Shown here: positions 1-12,700 of the stretch, one piece after another
Numbering within the stretch: position 1 is the first letter of the stretch
Layout: every line of letters starts with the position of its first letter
Assembly: GCA_024195265.1 (NCBI GenBank)
Contig: JAJLRJ010000009.1
Coordinates: forward strand, 31,410,774 to 31,474,773
Source: Dendrophyllia cribrosa
Taxonomy: Eukaryota; Cnidaria; Anthozoa; Scleractinia; Dendrophylliidae
Reading direction: 5' to 3'
DNA length: 64,000 nt
Position numbers and translations under genes: made by a program
Notes under the pieces: model-generated
Database searches by the model: none
What the model was told of the DNA's origin: nothing
Seen by the model: the letters and a program-made list of their open reading frames with translations, nothing else

Positions 1-387
1 AAGTTAAAATTTGGGTACACGGCAGTTAATTTGGGATAATACAGATCATTTGGAACCTATTTACGCATCCCTTTTCAAGCTAGCGATGCAAACACCTAAG
101 TCATATAAGAAGAATACAAAAAAATATACTTTTCTCTTTGCCTCTGGGCACAAGTCATGAAATGTTTTCTTATCGCTTGAGGGCTAATAGATTCGAAGTC
201 CGATGATCGGATTTCACCGTGCAGCCTCGTCACATAATTTGTTGAATTTTAAGTCAAATTTACATTTCTTGAATCAGTTTTTCACTCCCTAATGTAACAT
301 TGCCTTGTATTTATTGTATTTGAAGCCCGCAAAACGTTCAAATCACGTTTACCGCTGATTTCACCGATTTTTCATATCCAAAACACA

Positions 388-830
388 TCACGCTCCCGGA
401 GGGGGGAGGGGGGTACTTGACCAATATTTGGGTATAGGGGTGCCGCGGAGGGTCTGAGACCCTGACCCTGTTTAGGACAAAAAAGAAACGAAAATACGTA
501 CCCTGTGTAGAACAACACCCTCTATTTTAGGACTCTGTCTAGGACACGACTCGTGCGTGGTTATTAAACTGAGGTTTAAAAAATAGTAGACGGATCTGAA
601 ACGAAAACGACTTCACCTTCGCATGAATATGCTAATCACGACAGGGGAAGTCACCACAAGCGCTACGTTAACTGGAACCATACTCTGTTTAGGACAGATT
701 CAGACCCTGTTTAGGAGAGACTCGCGTTGAATTATATACCTTCAGGACAAAAATGCCAAAAACCATACCCTGTCCAGCGGCACGTCCCTGTATAGGTCAT
801 ATAAGGGAGTACCCCCCCGGGTCACGCTCA
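388..830. repeat. Dispersed repeat with G/C-run inverted ends
   Basis: The left edge (CCCGGAGG then a GGGGGGTACT block) is mirrored at the right edge by AGTACCCCCCCGGG, giving imperfect inverted ends about 440 bp apart. Inside, the phrase CCCTGTTTAGGACA recurs in several degenerate copies. Similar AGTACCCCC or GGGGGGTACT edges occur near 12730, 13915 and 34493, so this is probably a dispersed family. No coding content is visible. Confidence 0.45.
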
Positions 831-2454
831 TACAAAGCCTTTGAGCTGACAGCAAACTTTGTCTGAGTCACGTACCCCTTCTTTCACAAAATACTAATAA
901 GCTTATAACATGTAACCCATAACATCTTTAACAAATGCATTACAAGTTATCTCAATAAATGCCACTTCATTTTTTCCTGTGTAAAACAAATACTAATATA
1001 AGCATCCTTGACATGACCTCGGTCAAAGTGATTGTTGACACAAAGATCATGTTCTATGTGTCATTCAAAATTGATTATGCTTTTAGCAGCAAATCTTATC
1101 ACTGAAAGAACAATGAACGATAGAAGAAAATCACGTTTCATTAATGTTCCATGTACAATGTAGTTGCTCACCTCAAATTCTCTCTTCTCTCTCTTCGGGG
1201 CGTTATGTTATCAAATAAACCATAAGTCCTTTTTTTCCCAACAGACTAGAGATCCCAACGGCAGATGTCTACCCTTGGTTATTGGAAACGGCCCCATCAG
1301 CATAATTCGTTGAAATATCATATTGCAAATGATCAATATGATCCAACAAAATTGAGGGAATACTTTCCCAAATTCTGCATGTATTACAAAGCAGAAAGCT
1401 TTCCACTAATTTAGGCTGCTCTGTCTAGTGTAGAATCTCTCTTCTCTGCAGAATCGAGACCTCTTTGTTCTCGCGCTTCGCGCTCGTGTCTCGCGCTACG
1501 CGCTCGCGACCCAAAACCCCCGGCCAAAACCCGCTTGAGCGCCCCCAATAACGCCTGTTATGCAGGCTAGATTATCGCCGAGACAAGACATAGAAGAATG
1601 GCTCGTTTTAGGCGTACTTTGTCTCGTTCAATGCAGGCTGTAAAAATCACTTCAGGCCGGATTCTCGCTATGTCAGGCTATAATATTTCGTACGGGTTTC
1701 ACCCTTTTTAATCTATTAATACCAGCTACTAGAAATAGGTCAGTGTCTTTTAAAACCTCTTTAAACGCTCACAAGACAATTCACCCTTCACGCTTTCCTC
1801 CCACACCGCTATAAAGGAATACCCTTTACACAAACAACCTTTTAATCAATTTATTAGCCTACGCACATCCCCATTTACTTCTCCTACACCACATATTAAC
1901 TTATCTATTCTCAAATCTCCAAAATCCGGGGGGGGGGGGGGGAGACTTCGACTTAAAATTTACAATTAGTAGCTCTTAACGATAAAACGTCTTTTCAACC
2001 ATGCCCATCTAACGAAATTCTAAAAGGACACCCCGTCATTTTCATATGGCGGACACCCCCGGCGTGTCAATAAGTGACTACGAAACAGCGTCCATTTTAT
2101 ATATTGGGCAGGCTTGGAAACAAGCCAACCCAATCAATGAATCTCGAAAATGTAACTTTCTTTCCCAAATTTTATGTCAGTAGGTCTGTTCAGCAAATTC
2201 ATTTAACCGGTGACGTTCCTTAAAGTAAATTTAATCTTTAAACGACAGCATTTGCAAACTCTGACAGCTGAAAGTTGGCAGGATTCGATGTCGCGCGGGT
2301 AGAAAAATGGAAAAAATTTAAACTTCCTACATTGATTTTTTTTGTTCATTTTTTCACAATGTGTCGAGAATTGGCAAAGAAAATTATCTATCGAAAAAAA
2401 ATCGGGGGTCACCGACCATCCAAGCGAGTTAAATCTGAGCAAAGTTAACGCAAC

Positions 2455-2595
2455 GGCTACCAGCCTTTTATGTGCTTAGATTTCTTCTCTTGCGCGCGCG
2501 CTCGAGCACGATGTAGCATGACGTTGCGACATGAATTGCGTGCGCAGTAAGGATGCGCATAAACAATTAGCGCGAACGTCTTTAACATGACTTTA
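2455..2595 (+). repeat. Dispersed repeat, copy 1
   Basis: This stretch (from TACCAGCC through ACAATTAGCGCGAA) is closely similar, in the same orientation, to 45541-45670 in intron 26. Shared words include CGACATGAAT, CGTGCGCAGTA and ATAAACAATTAGCGCGAA. The overlapping minus-strand open frame has no family signature and is treated as noise. Confidence 0.55.
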
Positions 2596-2893
2596 ATGGA
2601 AATATCTCGCTCACGTTTCAAGCAATCCAAAAACTCAATGCTCATCTCATGAATCTATGTTATGGGATGTTTTTTAAATTTTGGGGTGATTTTTGGGTAT
2701 GTTTGAGAGGAATTTTTTTTTCTCAAAGGATTTGAAAAATTTAGAGAAATAAGAAATATTGAAGATTTAATGAAGTTTCAAAATGGAATTTGTAGTTAAT
2801 AATTAATAGATGAACACCAAAATAATCCAGTAGCAACCTGGGTTCCTCTTGTGTGGGTATCACAAAAATTATTTTCTTTCTCCTATCCCTTCT

Positions 2894-3363
2894 TTAAAGT
2901 GCCCATAACGTTTAACTTTTTATTTTCTCATCTGAATGTAAACATCACACAAGGAACCTCTGCGAAATAATTTCGCGCTTTGCACAAAACGCGAATTTTT
3001 TATGAATATTTTAAATCTTCAAAATCCTATTTTTTTTGCGGCATACCCGTCCCGCTGTTAAGAAGGCCAACGGGCTCACATGTTCCTTAATCTACGTCAC
3101 AGTTCCTTTGTTTGAAGTCACGTGTTTCTTTGTTTGAAGTTACGTGTTCCTTAATCTACGTCACGGATCTTTTGTTAACCGAGAGGGACCGAGAGGAGAC
3201 TAATGCGAATGGTGGACCAAAATGGCGGCAAATTTTAAAGACTTTAAAAAATCATAAAAAATTCACGTTTTGCTGAAATCAAAAAAATTTTCGCAGACGT
3301 TCAATTACGTGACGTGTAGATTTAGATAAGAAAATTTAAAAAAAATCGTTATGGGCACTTTAA
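2894..3363. mobile_element. MITE-like element with TTAAAGTGCCCATAACG ends
   Basis: The ends TTAAAGTGCCCATAACG (left) and CGTTATGGGCACTTTAA (right) are inverted copies, with similarity continuing about 50 bp inward. The element is about 470 bp with no coding content; the interior repeats words such as TTTGAAGTCACGTG. It ends about 190 bp before exon 1 of the helicase gene. Confidence 0.6.
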
Positions 3364-3550
3364 ACCTCTTAAAATTTCATTCAAATTTAGGTTGAGTCCC
3401 GCCTTAACGATTTATTATACATGTATCTGTGTGATATATAAACATATTCTTTCCAAGGTATCTATTTGTTTTAAAGACTGAGTCCATATTACATTAAATC
3501 ATGAGATTGTTATAGGAAAAGTTGGCTGAATATTTTTCATTTCTCCATAG

Positions 3551-3748
3551 GCTCTATTGGCCTCGGACCTCGTGTCATCAAACGGTTTGGAAACCCTGTA
3601 TAACGCTAGGGAGTTCATGAGTATCAGAGAATACCATACAGCTGCAATACTTTTTACTGTGGCGCTTCGACGAGTTAGCAGCGATCCAGTTTGTTCAGCG
3701 TCGGTGGCTGGTATTTTGTGTCAGCGAGCAGAGTGTTTACTTCGCATG
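3551..3748 (+). CDS. HELZ2-like exon 1 (first TPR-like unit)
   Basis: Acceptor CTCCATAG and donor GTTAGT bound 66 codons in phase 0. The frame reads through a helix-rich TPR-type segment (NAREFMSIREYHTAAILFTV, then CQRAECLLRM). This matches the start of HELZ proteins in style, where a short N-terminal helix-turn-helix repeat precedes the zinc finger. There is no ATG at its start, so it is not the initiating exon. Confidence 0.7.
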
Positions 3749-6700
3749 GTTAGTCAATAGTCAGTATTAACTCGTCAAATTAACAAATTATGCATTTGTT
3801 TCTCTGCAATGCTTTATAGTGCCATTAAAGGGGACACTGTCCCGGATGAAATATCGTGTTTTCTTGATTATGACCAGGAGCCTGCTTCAAGCTTTCTTTA
3901 GTATCTTGACTGAAATACGAAGAAAAAAATTGCCAAAAGTAATGCAAGTAAAGAAATATTAACCAAAGAGACAATAACGGCTAAAAAGGTCAAACTTTTA
4001 CAAAAATGACAATTTTGATTTTTTGACTGGCGGTCAAGATATCAAATTCTTAATGAATTGTAATCCACTTCCATCCTTGCAATACGTATACTGCACTTAA
4101 TTTCCAAACTGTTACTTATGTTTTGTTCTATAGAATCTTTTTGTTTAATTAGTTATATATTTGGTGGCATTTGGTGATATAACATGAAAATAAGGTTAGG
4201 GAAATTTTGTATTTCGACGAGACAGTGTCTCTTTAATACAAGCTGGAATGCCTTTCTTCCCTCGAGACTTGAGCATATATAAGTAAATAGAGCAGTTTTC
4301 AATTGAGTGTTGTAAAACCAAAACCAAAGTAATTACTCTGACCAATCACAGCAGTCGTAAACAATCCAATGAACCAATCAGAGCTCGAAGCAATTACATG
4401 TCGGCGGCGCCAAGCTCGGGAAAACGCGTTCGAGCAAGTCACGATTGGTTTTGGTTTTACTTCTGATTGGTCGAGAAAGTGGCGCGATATTTTTTAGCCA
4501 ATCACAAAGCGTATCAATGAAAAACTAAAGCAATTGTGTAATTACTTTTCACACGCAATTGAAAACTGCTCTAATAATAATAATAATAATAATAATAGTT
4601 TTAATAACATCAAATATACTTTTTTTCTGTGCGTTGAGCTTGATTTCTTCCGTCTTATGTATGTTCCTTTTTTTAATAGCTCGCTCATTTAGCAGAAGTT
4701 GCTCAGTTAAACTTTATGATGTTTTGATCAATTTTAACTTTTCAGAATTACGTGCAGCAGGTTTTGCGAGATTGCGAAGTTGGTAAGTGCTGGTCACATA
4801 CGCGTAGAATGAATAAAATACAGTTGTTATTAAATTGTGTATAGTTTTTTTTTTGTTTTGTTTTCTTCTTTTGTTAATGTTGTTGTAGTTGTTGTTGTTA
4901 TTTTGTGCAATAAATCATTTAACCAAACAAAAAATCTCGAAGGTTTAAAACGGTTTGGAATCGCTGAAATGTAATTAACAGTCATATCCTGATTGTCTTG
5001 TTAGGTCCCCAAACCTACACCAATTGAACATACCGATAGGTCTTGTGGGGTTGGCACTGTGCATAGCTGTTGAGTCCTCGTATTTTGGGGGACTACATTA
5101 ATTAACCTGAATCAGAAACTCGTAAACTTTAAACAAACCACTCATAATGTCACGGAGTTCACGATAATTATGAAATTTCTTATCGACCATTTGGAAGAAT
5201 ACCAGAAATAGTCCGCACAAATGAAATTTTCATCTCATGTGTACATAGTTCTTTGTTTCAAGAAAACAACAGGCCAAACATAAGATCATCTTGGGAATAA
5301 CACCGAATTGTCCAGCAATTTGTGATTTGTTGTTGTTGTTGTTCTGTCGTTGTTGTGTTTTCTTTTTTAATCCAAAATGCCACTTTTAAAAGCTTAGCGT
5401 GTTTAAAGATTTTGAAATCCGAAACCTCTGTTCGTCAGCATAAAGTACATGTATAAGATAGGTTTAGATAGAATTATTCCCTTGTTTCGCCTGTTATTGA
5501 ATCTTTTCTTTAGTAAAAACAATAATATTCGATTAGGTACATGTCCAGTCAATACCGTATATTGGTGGTCATTAGCTAACGGAGAGGATGCGCAGCCAAC
5601 CCCAGACTCACCGAAGTCCAGACTAGGTTATCTGCAAATTAATTAGCTTGCAAATACGGGTCACAGATTGACCAATTTAATTTAAGAATTGGTTTCCCTT
5701 CTTCCTTGTAATGTTCTAAGACTGGTTTCTGCGGGATGGCCAACTATCGCGGACGATGGCTAAAAAGCTGGAAAAAAATATGCGATCAAATTCGAACACT
5801 TAACTAAGTGATTGTTAACGATCGCTCCAGATTAATAAGGCGATTGATTATACGGTACAGAAGCCATGATTTGGTCTTCTTCCATATTTGACTCGCCACC
5901 TGCCTCGGCGATCATATGGAAACCACCCTCGAAAAAAATTATCACTTTCATGTTAGTCGTGAATGTGAGAAAATGCAAGCTGACAAAGTTTAATATGTTT
6001 AAATTTACGCGAAAACCTGGCCACAAAGAAGGAAACTGATTGAGTATGACATTTACAGTTCTAGACATGACGAAACCGTTTACGGTAATCTTTAGTGTTT
6101 CGGCTGAGACGTTCCAATTGCTGGTTTTCATCAGTTACATCGTCACAATTCTGAAACTTAAACTACTACCACAACAAATCTCTTCTTTTGACATGTTTTA
6201 CACATCAATGAGATAAATTGGAGTGAAAATGTTCACCTAGAAAGAGTGCTTCCTTTTAGAAAACTCGTATTTTAAAGTTTTATTAAATTTGGTCCGAAGC
6301 AATTCCCAAATGTCACAAAACCGATATTCTGCGTTTGTTTTCAATTTTTTTAGAAACGATAGCATGATAAAATAATGTGTCATGCTAATAGCTCTGAAGA
6401 GAAAACTGGGCATATTTATTTCATAAACGGCTTTATTTTACAGTATTTCTTGTATCGGTTTTATGGCCATCATGTTGGTGTCCTGAAGGAGGACACCAAC
6501 ATGGCGGATGCATACCAAGTCTTGTTATTTTCTGAAAATTATATTCTGCATAACTTTGTTCTGAAGAGTACTACAGAGCAGGATTCTTTAAAATTGTTTA
6601 TTTTGACCTATTTTTTATGCCTTTGTGTTTGGATTTTTAGTTAACGGAAGCAAACTTATTTTGACCCTTTGATGGAAACCAGAAATAGGAGCGATCAAGT

Positions 6701-9700
6701 AGTTCTTAATTCCCTTATTCTATACACGATATTTAATTATTACTATTTTCTTATATTTCTTCATGTTTAGCTAAAAGCATGATCGGTGGTGTAGACGAGT
6801 ACATTGCGTTTCTGTCATTGCGGTCTCTCGAGTTATTAGGAGAAGTACAGGAAGCTTTCGGTTATGCTGTGTTGTGTAAAACTCTGGATCCTAAGGTAAC
6901 TGCATTGAGGGAGCAAATCAATTGATGTCTGTATCACGTGACAGGCGGATTTTCTAAAAAAACCCTTATATGTGATCCTCTGTATGACACCCCAGAAAAT
7001 ATAGTGTCACATCTGCACTTGTCGGATTGGAGCAGGTTTCAGCTGAGTGTCATAAAACTCTGGTCAATCATGACAAAGACAGCCATCCAATAAACCAATC
7101 ATAACTAGCCGGCGCTAAGCGTTTGAACAAGTCTCAATTGGTTTTGTTTTTATTTCTGATTGGTTGAGAAAATCATGCGAGATTTTTTAGCCAATCACAA
7201 AGCGAAGAAATGCAAAATCAAAGCAATCGCGAAATAACTTTGAATACTTAATTTAAGACTGCTCTATGTACATTTAATATTTTACGCTCAGCTGTTTTTC
7301 TTTTCAGTTTCAATGTCTCCCACAATATTCCCATGTTAAAACTGTAAATAGTGTAAACATTGAGAAGCTTCTAGAAAAAAATAGAAAATAAAACATTTTT
7401 TAGAGAGGGTAGGTTAATAGGGTGGCCCTCTAACAAAGTCCTGGTCGAATTGGAATTTAGAAATGTTAGTTTTTGAGGAGGGAGGAAAAACCGGAGTACC
7501 CGGAGAAGAAACCCTCGGAGCAAAGATGAGAACTAACAACAAACTCAACCCATATATGACGTCGAGTCCGGGAATCGAACCCGGGCCACATTGGTGGGAG
7601 GCGAGCGCTCATCCCTGCTCCCTAAAGCTCTTTAAAATCTTCCTTTAGATTGTAAATCCTGTTGTATTTTGTAGATGGGAAGAGACAAAAATGCTGTTGG
7701 CAGACTAAGAGCAAAACTACACTGTTTGTGTAGCCAGGTATTCTGTTCATTATGAAACAGTTCATGTTATACAATCCTTATGGTATCCATGCGCCAGTTT
7801 ACGTGTTTATTTTAAGCCAATACATAATCTTGTCTTCTACTACTTCCTTTGCAGGGATACCACCACGTTTACAAGACCATCGAAACTCTAATGAGAAGGG
7901 GCAAGATACTGTTCAATAACAATGAAACAAAAAAAGCTCAGATATTTTTTACAGAAGCTCTTTACTTCTTTCCAGACGTACTAGAAGCCCATGAGTATCG
8001 AGCGAAATGTTTCTACATCCTGGTAAGAACGAAATTGTTTAGCCCTACTTTAATACAAATCAAAAAGCTGTACTCGAAAAAAATACCAATGACAACTGTT
8101 TTTATTTTATTTTATTTTTCAGGGAGATCTTAGCCAAGCATGCCATATCTGTGATAAAGGTAAAGATATTTTGAGCTTCCAACATTATGTTGTGTTTTAG
8201 CACTTCCATTAACAACATTCAATACGTTTTAGATGATAAAAAAGATTATTCAGAGCATCCAATGAGGGATATTTAAAAAAAAAGACAGGAATGCCGTTCT
8301 GCTGTTTTTCCATATCATTTTAGTGATTTCAAAGGAGACTGATGGAAAGACTCCTACAGTCTGAGCTGCTTTTCGGTTCTTTTCGATTTCGTCTTTCAGA
8401 AGAGGATTTTTTTCGGGAAAAGAATCTTAGTATAGGTAATCATACGGTTTCGAGTTCAATTTGGGACTAATTTCAGGTGCGGATCCAGGAATTCCTGAAA
8501 GTGGGGGTTGTACACCTTAATAACTTTCGACGCCATCGGCGTGGATGGCGAGCGCCGCAGGCGCGAGCTTCTAGGGGGTCCGGGGCCATGCCCTCCCGGA
8601 AAATTTTTCCGATTTTACCCTCTAAAACGCCATTTCCAGCACTCCTGAGACTCAAAAAGCGTTTGTGAAGGCATGATATAAAGTCTGGAGTTTACCTTAT
8701 TTCTCAACCAGAAAACCAAAAATAATAATAATGCAAAATTAAAAGATACAGCAGAAACAACGATGGTAATTTGTCGTTTTTCTATTACCTCGTAAATCGA
8801 ACAATGTAGCCTAAGAGTCTTCTTGGATGAGCTTTTACAAAGCCCTCGTTTATCTCTTCTACTCGAATTTGTCAGAGTAATGCATAGCAATAACAGCGAG
8901 ATCTGAGAAGCGCCATTCAAACATCGTTGATCTGGAGCAGGTTATGATCTGTTTCATGAGCGAAAAGGACCGCTCAACTTCAGCACTACTGATTGGTAGG
9001 GTGCATGCAATGAGAAGATGACGATGGATGTTTGGAAAAGCATCCTCGTCACACGCACCAAGTGCTAGTAGAAGATTGCTTGGAAGTTCCTTCTCTACTG
9101 GCTGCCACATAGTTTGCCATCTTCGCAGCTCATTCCTAAGGGATTTGGGAAATGGAAGGTCTTTCTCCCAGTACAGCATGCCTTCTGTTTCATCAGATCG
9201 CTCCAGGTTGTTATTGGCTATGATTGATGGTACTAGATAAAGCAGGTGGGAGGGGTGTGGCGATCCTCGTCAGAAAATAGGTCTTGCATTTGAATAATCA
9301 GGGAATCAAGAAGGGGAATAGCCACATATTTTTTGAAATGATCGATTGGATCCTGACACGATCTTTTGCATGTTAACGTCCTACTGTCGCGAAATGTACA
9401 TTATCTTTTCCTAATTTGACAATCAGTTAATTGGTGGAAGTGAAACAACTACGTATAAAACAATTTTATTCTATTATTTTTATGAAGAGTCAAACAAATA
9501 AAAAAAATGATGCTCAAAGGGGGGGTTGCAACCCCCTCAACCCCTCCCATGGATCCGCCTCTGAATTTGCACAAGTGAGTTTTTCAAAAAGCTCAAATTG
9601 CACGAGCCGCTTTACCGTATGATTACTTATTAATAATTATACATGAAAAAAATTGCATCCATTTTTTTTGCAAAATTTTTTTTTTGGAATTTTTTTTTCT

Positions 9701-12700
9701 TTTTTTTTTCCCAAAAAGTTTTTTTTTTTGGCAAAGTTTTTTTTTTGCAAAACATTTTTGCATCAATTTTTTTTTTGGATTTGTAATTTGCACTGGTGTT
9801 ACACTTTTTGCACTGGTGTTACACTTTTTGTACCGATGTTACACTTTTTGGTAGTTTCTTGGTGTTGCGGATGGTGTGATCACCAAATGACGTAAAACAA
9901 AAGATTCAAAAGACACTGAACAATACCCACACCACAACACAAAAGCTAACCAACAATGGCTTCCGCAACACCAAGAAACACCCCACTTTTTGCACTGGTG
10001 TTACACTTGAACTGCACTGCTCTTAGCCAATCAGAATGAAGTAATTTTTTCATGTATATTATTATCCCGGAAACTTACTAGCTGCTGTTTTCTACTTTCC
10101 GAAAATCCTACATGACCTTATTTCTTACCTAAAACGACATTTTTATACCTCAGAAAACAAAAGGCTTTAAATTAAATTTTCCGATGTTACGAAAGTTTGA
10201 GGTGGGATTTTACTAAAGCAGACTCTAGTTTTCGTCCAACTCATTACGAATTTTTATGTCGACTAAGGCGTTCCAGACAGTTTTTCCACCACAACTATTC
10301 GCTTGGTGCTCCTAAATATTAAATTAAAATTCTGTATCTAGATTGGTGGGAAAGTACCCGTTACTTGTGGGTTGTTGGGGAGCAAACAACATTTGAAGGC
10401 ATGGAGTGCTAAGCCAAGCCACATGTGCTGTTCTGATCTGTTCTGTTCGTTTTTGTTTTGTTGTTTTTTTTTTCACTGTAAAACTGTATGAATACTAACA
10501 ATGCATCCATACAGTTCTACCGCTCATATTTTATATATTACTTATATTTGAGACTTTGTAACCACCATTTCCTTAAAAGCTTTAATTAATAATGCAATGA
10601 ACATTGCGGGGGTTTTTTTTTTAGCTCTTAGTTTGAGTCAGCGCACAAGTACCGTTGCTTTTAATACAAAAATCAAAATCAAAATTCAACGTGGACAGCT
10701 GAAAGAAGCTTTGGAACTTACCAGGGAATGGCGACTGATTGACCCTGAGGTGAGAAAAAAGACGTTCACTAATTGCTGTTAACCCCTGAGGTTATGATAT
10801 CACATGGCATAGCCGGCACTTTTAACTTCGGGCTACAATTTGATTGTGATTACATTTTTCTCACCCCGTTGAGCTCAAACCGAGCTGAAACTTTCTGCAT
10901 GTAATCGCACAGCTCTTTTTAGAGGCCGGGCTGTGTTTCCCTCCAGTTTCCATGCAGCCGCAGCGAACATTTTTGTGAGCAGCAGTTTAACTAACTTTCC
11001 TTTATTGAATTACTATGAAACTTACACAAAATATTGTACTTAGTTTGAAGTTTATAAAAGTGTAACAATTTTGTTAATCGCATTTAAAACTGCGGAGATA
11101 AACGAGAAACACTGAAATCACTTGAGCCAAAATTCCGAGCGATTGCGATGGCATCTAGAAAAACCAAAACTATTACGATAAACTATGGCATATATATATA
11201 TTTTTTTGTAATTTATTATTTTTTTTTGCAACATTTTGCTAATAATATAATACAATACGATACGCTACTTACTAATAATATAATACAATACAAAACACTA
11301 CTTACCAATAATATAGCACAATACAATACACTACTTACTAATAATATAGTACAATACGATACACTACTTACTAATAATATAGCACAATACAATACACTAC
11401 TTACTAATAATATAGTACAATACGATACACTACTTACTAATAATATAGTACAATACAATACACTACTTACTAATAATATAATACAATACAAAACACTACT
11501 TACTAATAATATAGTACAATACAATACACTACTTACTAATAATATAGTACAATACAATACACTACTTACTAATAATATAGCACAATACAATACACTACTT
11601 ACTAATAATATAGTACAATACGATACACTACTTATAGTATGTTACTTACAATAGACCAATTACAGTGCATTACTTACAATAAACTATTTACAGTACATTA
11701 CATACCAACAATGCAATCCTTTTCTGTTTTTCGTTAAGTCGAATTACAGCAGAATTAATTACAGTGTAGAAACACAGACAATACATGACAAATATAAAAC
11801 GATTAGAGAAGAGGGGGAGGGTTAACTTGTCGTCCCATATTTGTGAGAGGTAAGGCATGAGCTTTTTCCATTTTCCATTGTGAAATTGAAGTTGTTTTTT
11901 CTTTTAGCTATTGAACTTTCAGATTCATAAACTATGGCATATGGCAAACAAAATATCTAAACACTTTTGTCAAGCCAATTTTGGGAAAATCGAAAAAAAA
12001 CATTTCGAACTTGTGATTTTGCATGCGTATGAGCACATCCATATAAGTTGCTCAATAATTACGCTTACAAGCGTTTTAGGTAAACTTTGTTATTTTATTT
12101 GACCATGTTGCAATGTTTCAATCAAAATGAAACTTCGAGACAATGTTGTTCATATATGAAAGAAACGACCATAAAAGTTTAAAAAAAATCTGTTTCGCGG
12201 TTTTGAAATACATGTATGTAGAAAAGCGCTAAAACTACAGGATTCTGTCAAAAAAACTATGGTTTCCTATAAAAAAAATCGAATCTCCAAAACTAAACCG
12301 AGAAACGCTTTCAAACTTTCGTAGTTTCATCTTATACACTAAACAAACATTTTGGCGTAAATTTGAAATTGAGAAATTAAACTTATATAAGATGAATTGA
12401 GCAACATATGGATGCGCTCATACGCATGCAAATCACAAGTTCGAAATATTTTTCCGATTTACTCAAAATCGGCTTGACATATGCCATATGCCATAGTTTA
12501 TCGTAATTGTTTTGGTTTTTATCTCGTTAATGCGCTTGCGCAAAACGAGATGTAGTGGACATGTGTGTTAGATGTGTAGTGGTGGTTTGTCAGTTGTAAC
12601 TTTTGTCCGGGGGGGGGGGGGGGGGGAGGTAGTCCTTTATATAAGCTATAGGGCAGTAAAGGATATGGTTTGTAATAGGATAAGGATTTCAAGAAGGACG

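Larger units (their letters stand above)
1..3550. other. Upstream region without recognised exon
   Basis: No exon of the helicase gene could be supported here although its first exon, with the start codon, must lie upstream of 3551. The stretch holds repeats (described separately), a G run at 1928-1942, a low-complexity segment of repeated CGCGCTTCGCGCT-like words near 1480-1520, and short open frames on the minus strand (2203-2442, 2457-2645) that show no family signature. The ATG codons just before exon 1 (for example near 3203 and 3233) run into stops within about a dozen codons. Confidence 0.5.

Noticed and set aside
9653..9895. Phe-rich membrane protein
   Set aside because: Its sequence results from a T-rich low-complexity tract beside the hAT fragment.
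11148..11654. 168-codon gene
   Set aside because: It is the translation of a 33-bp minisatellite; the opposite strand is open too.
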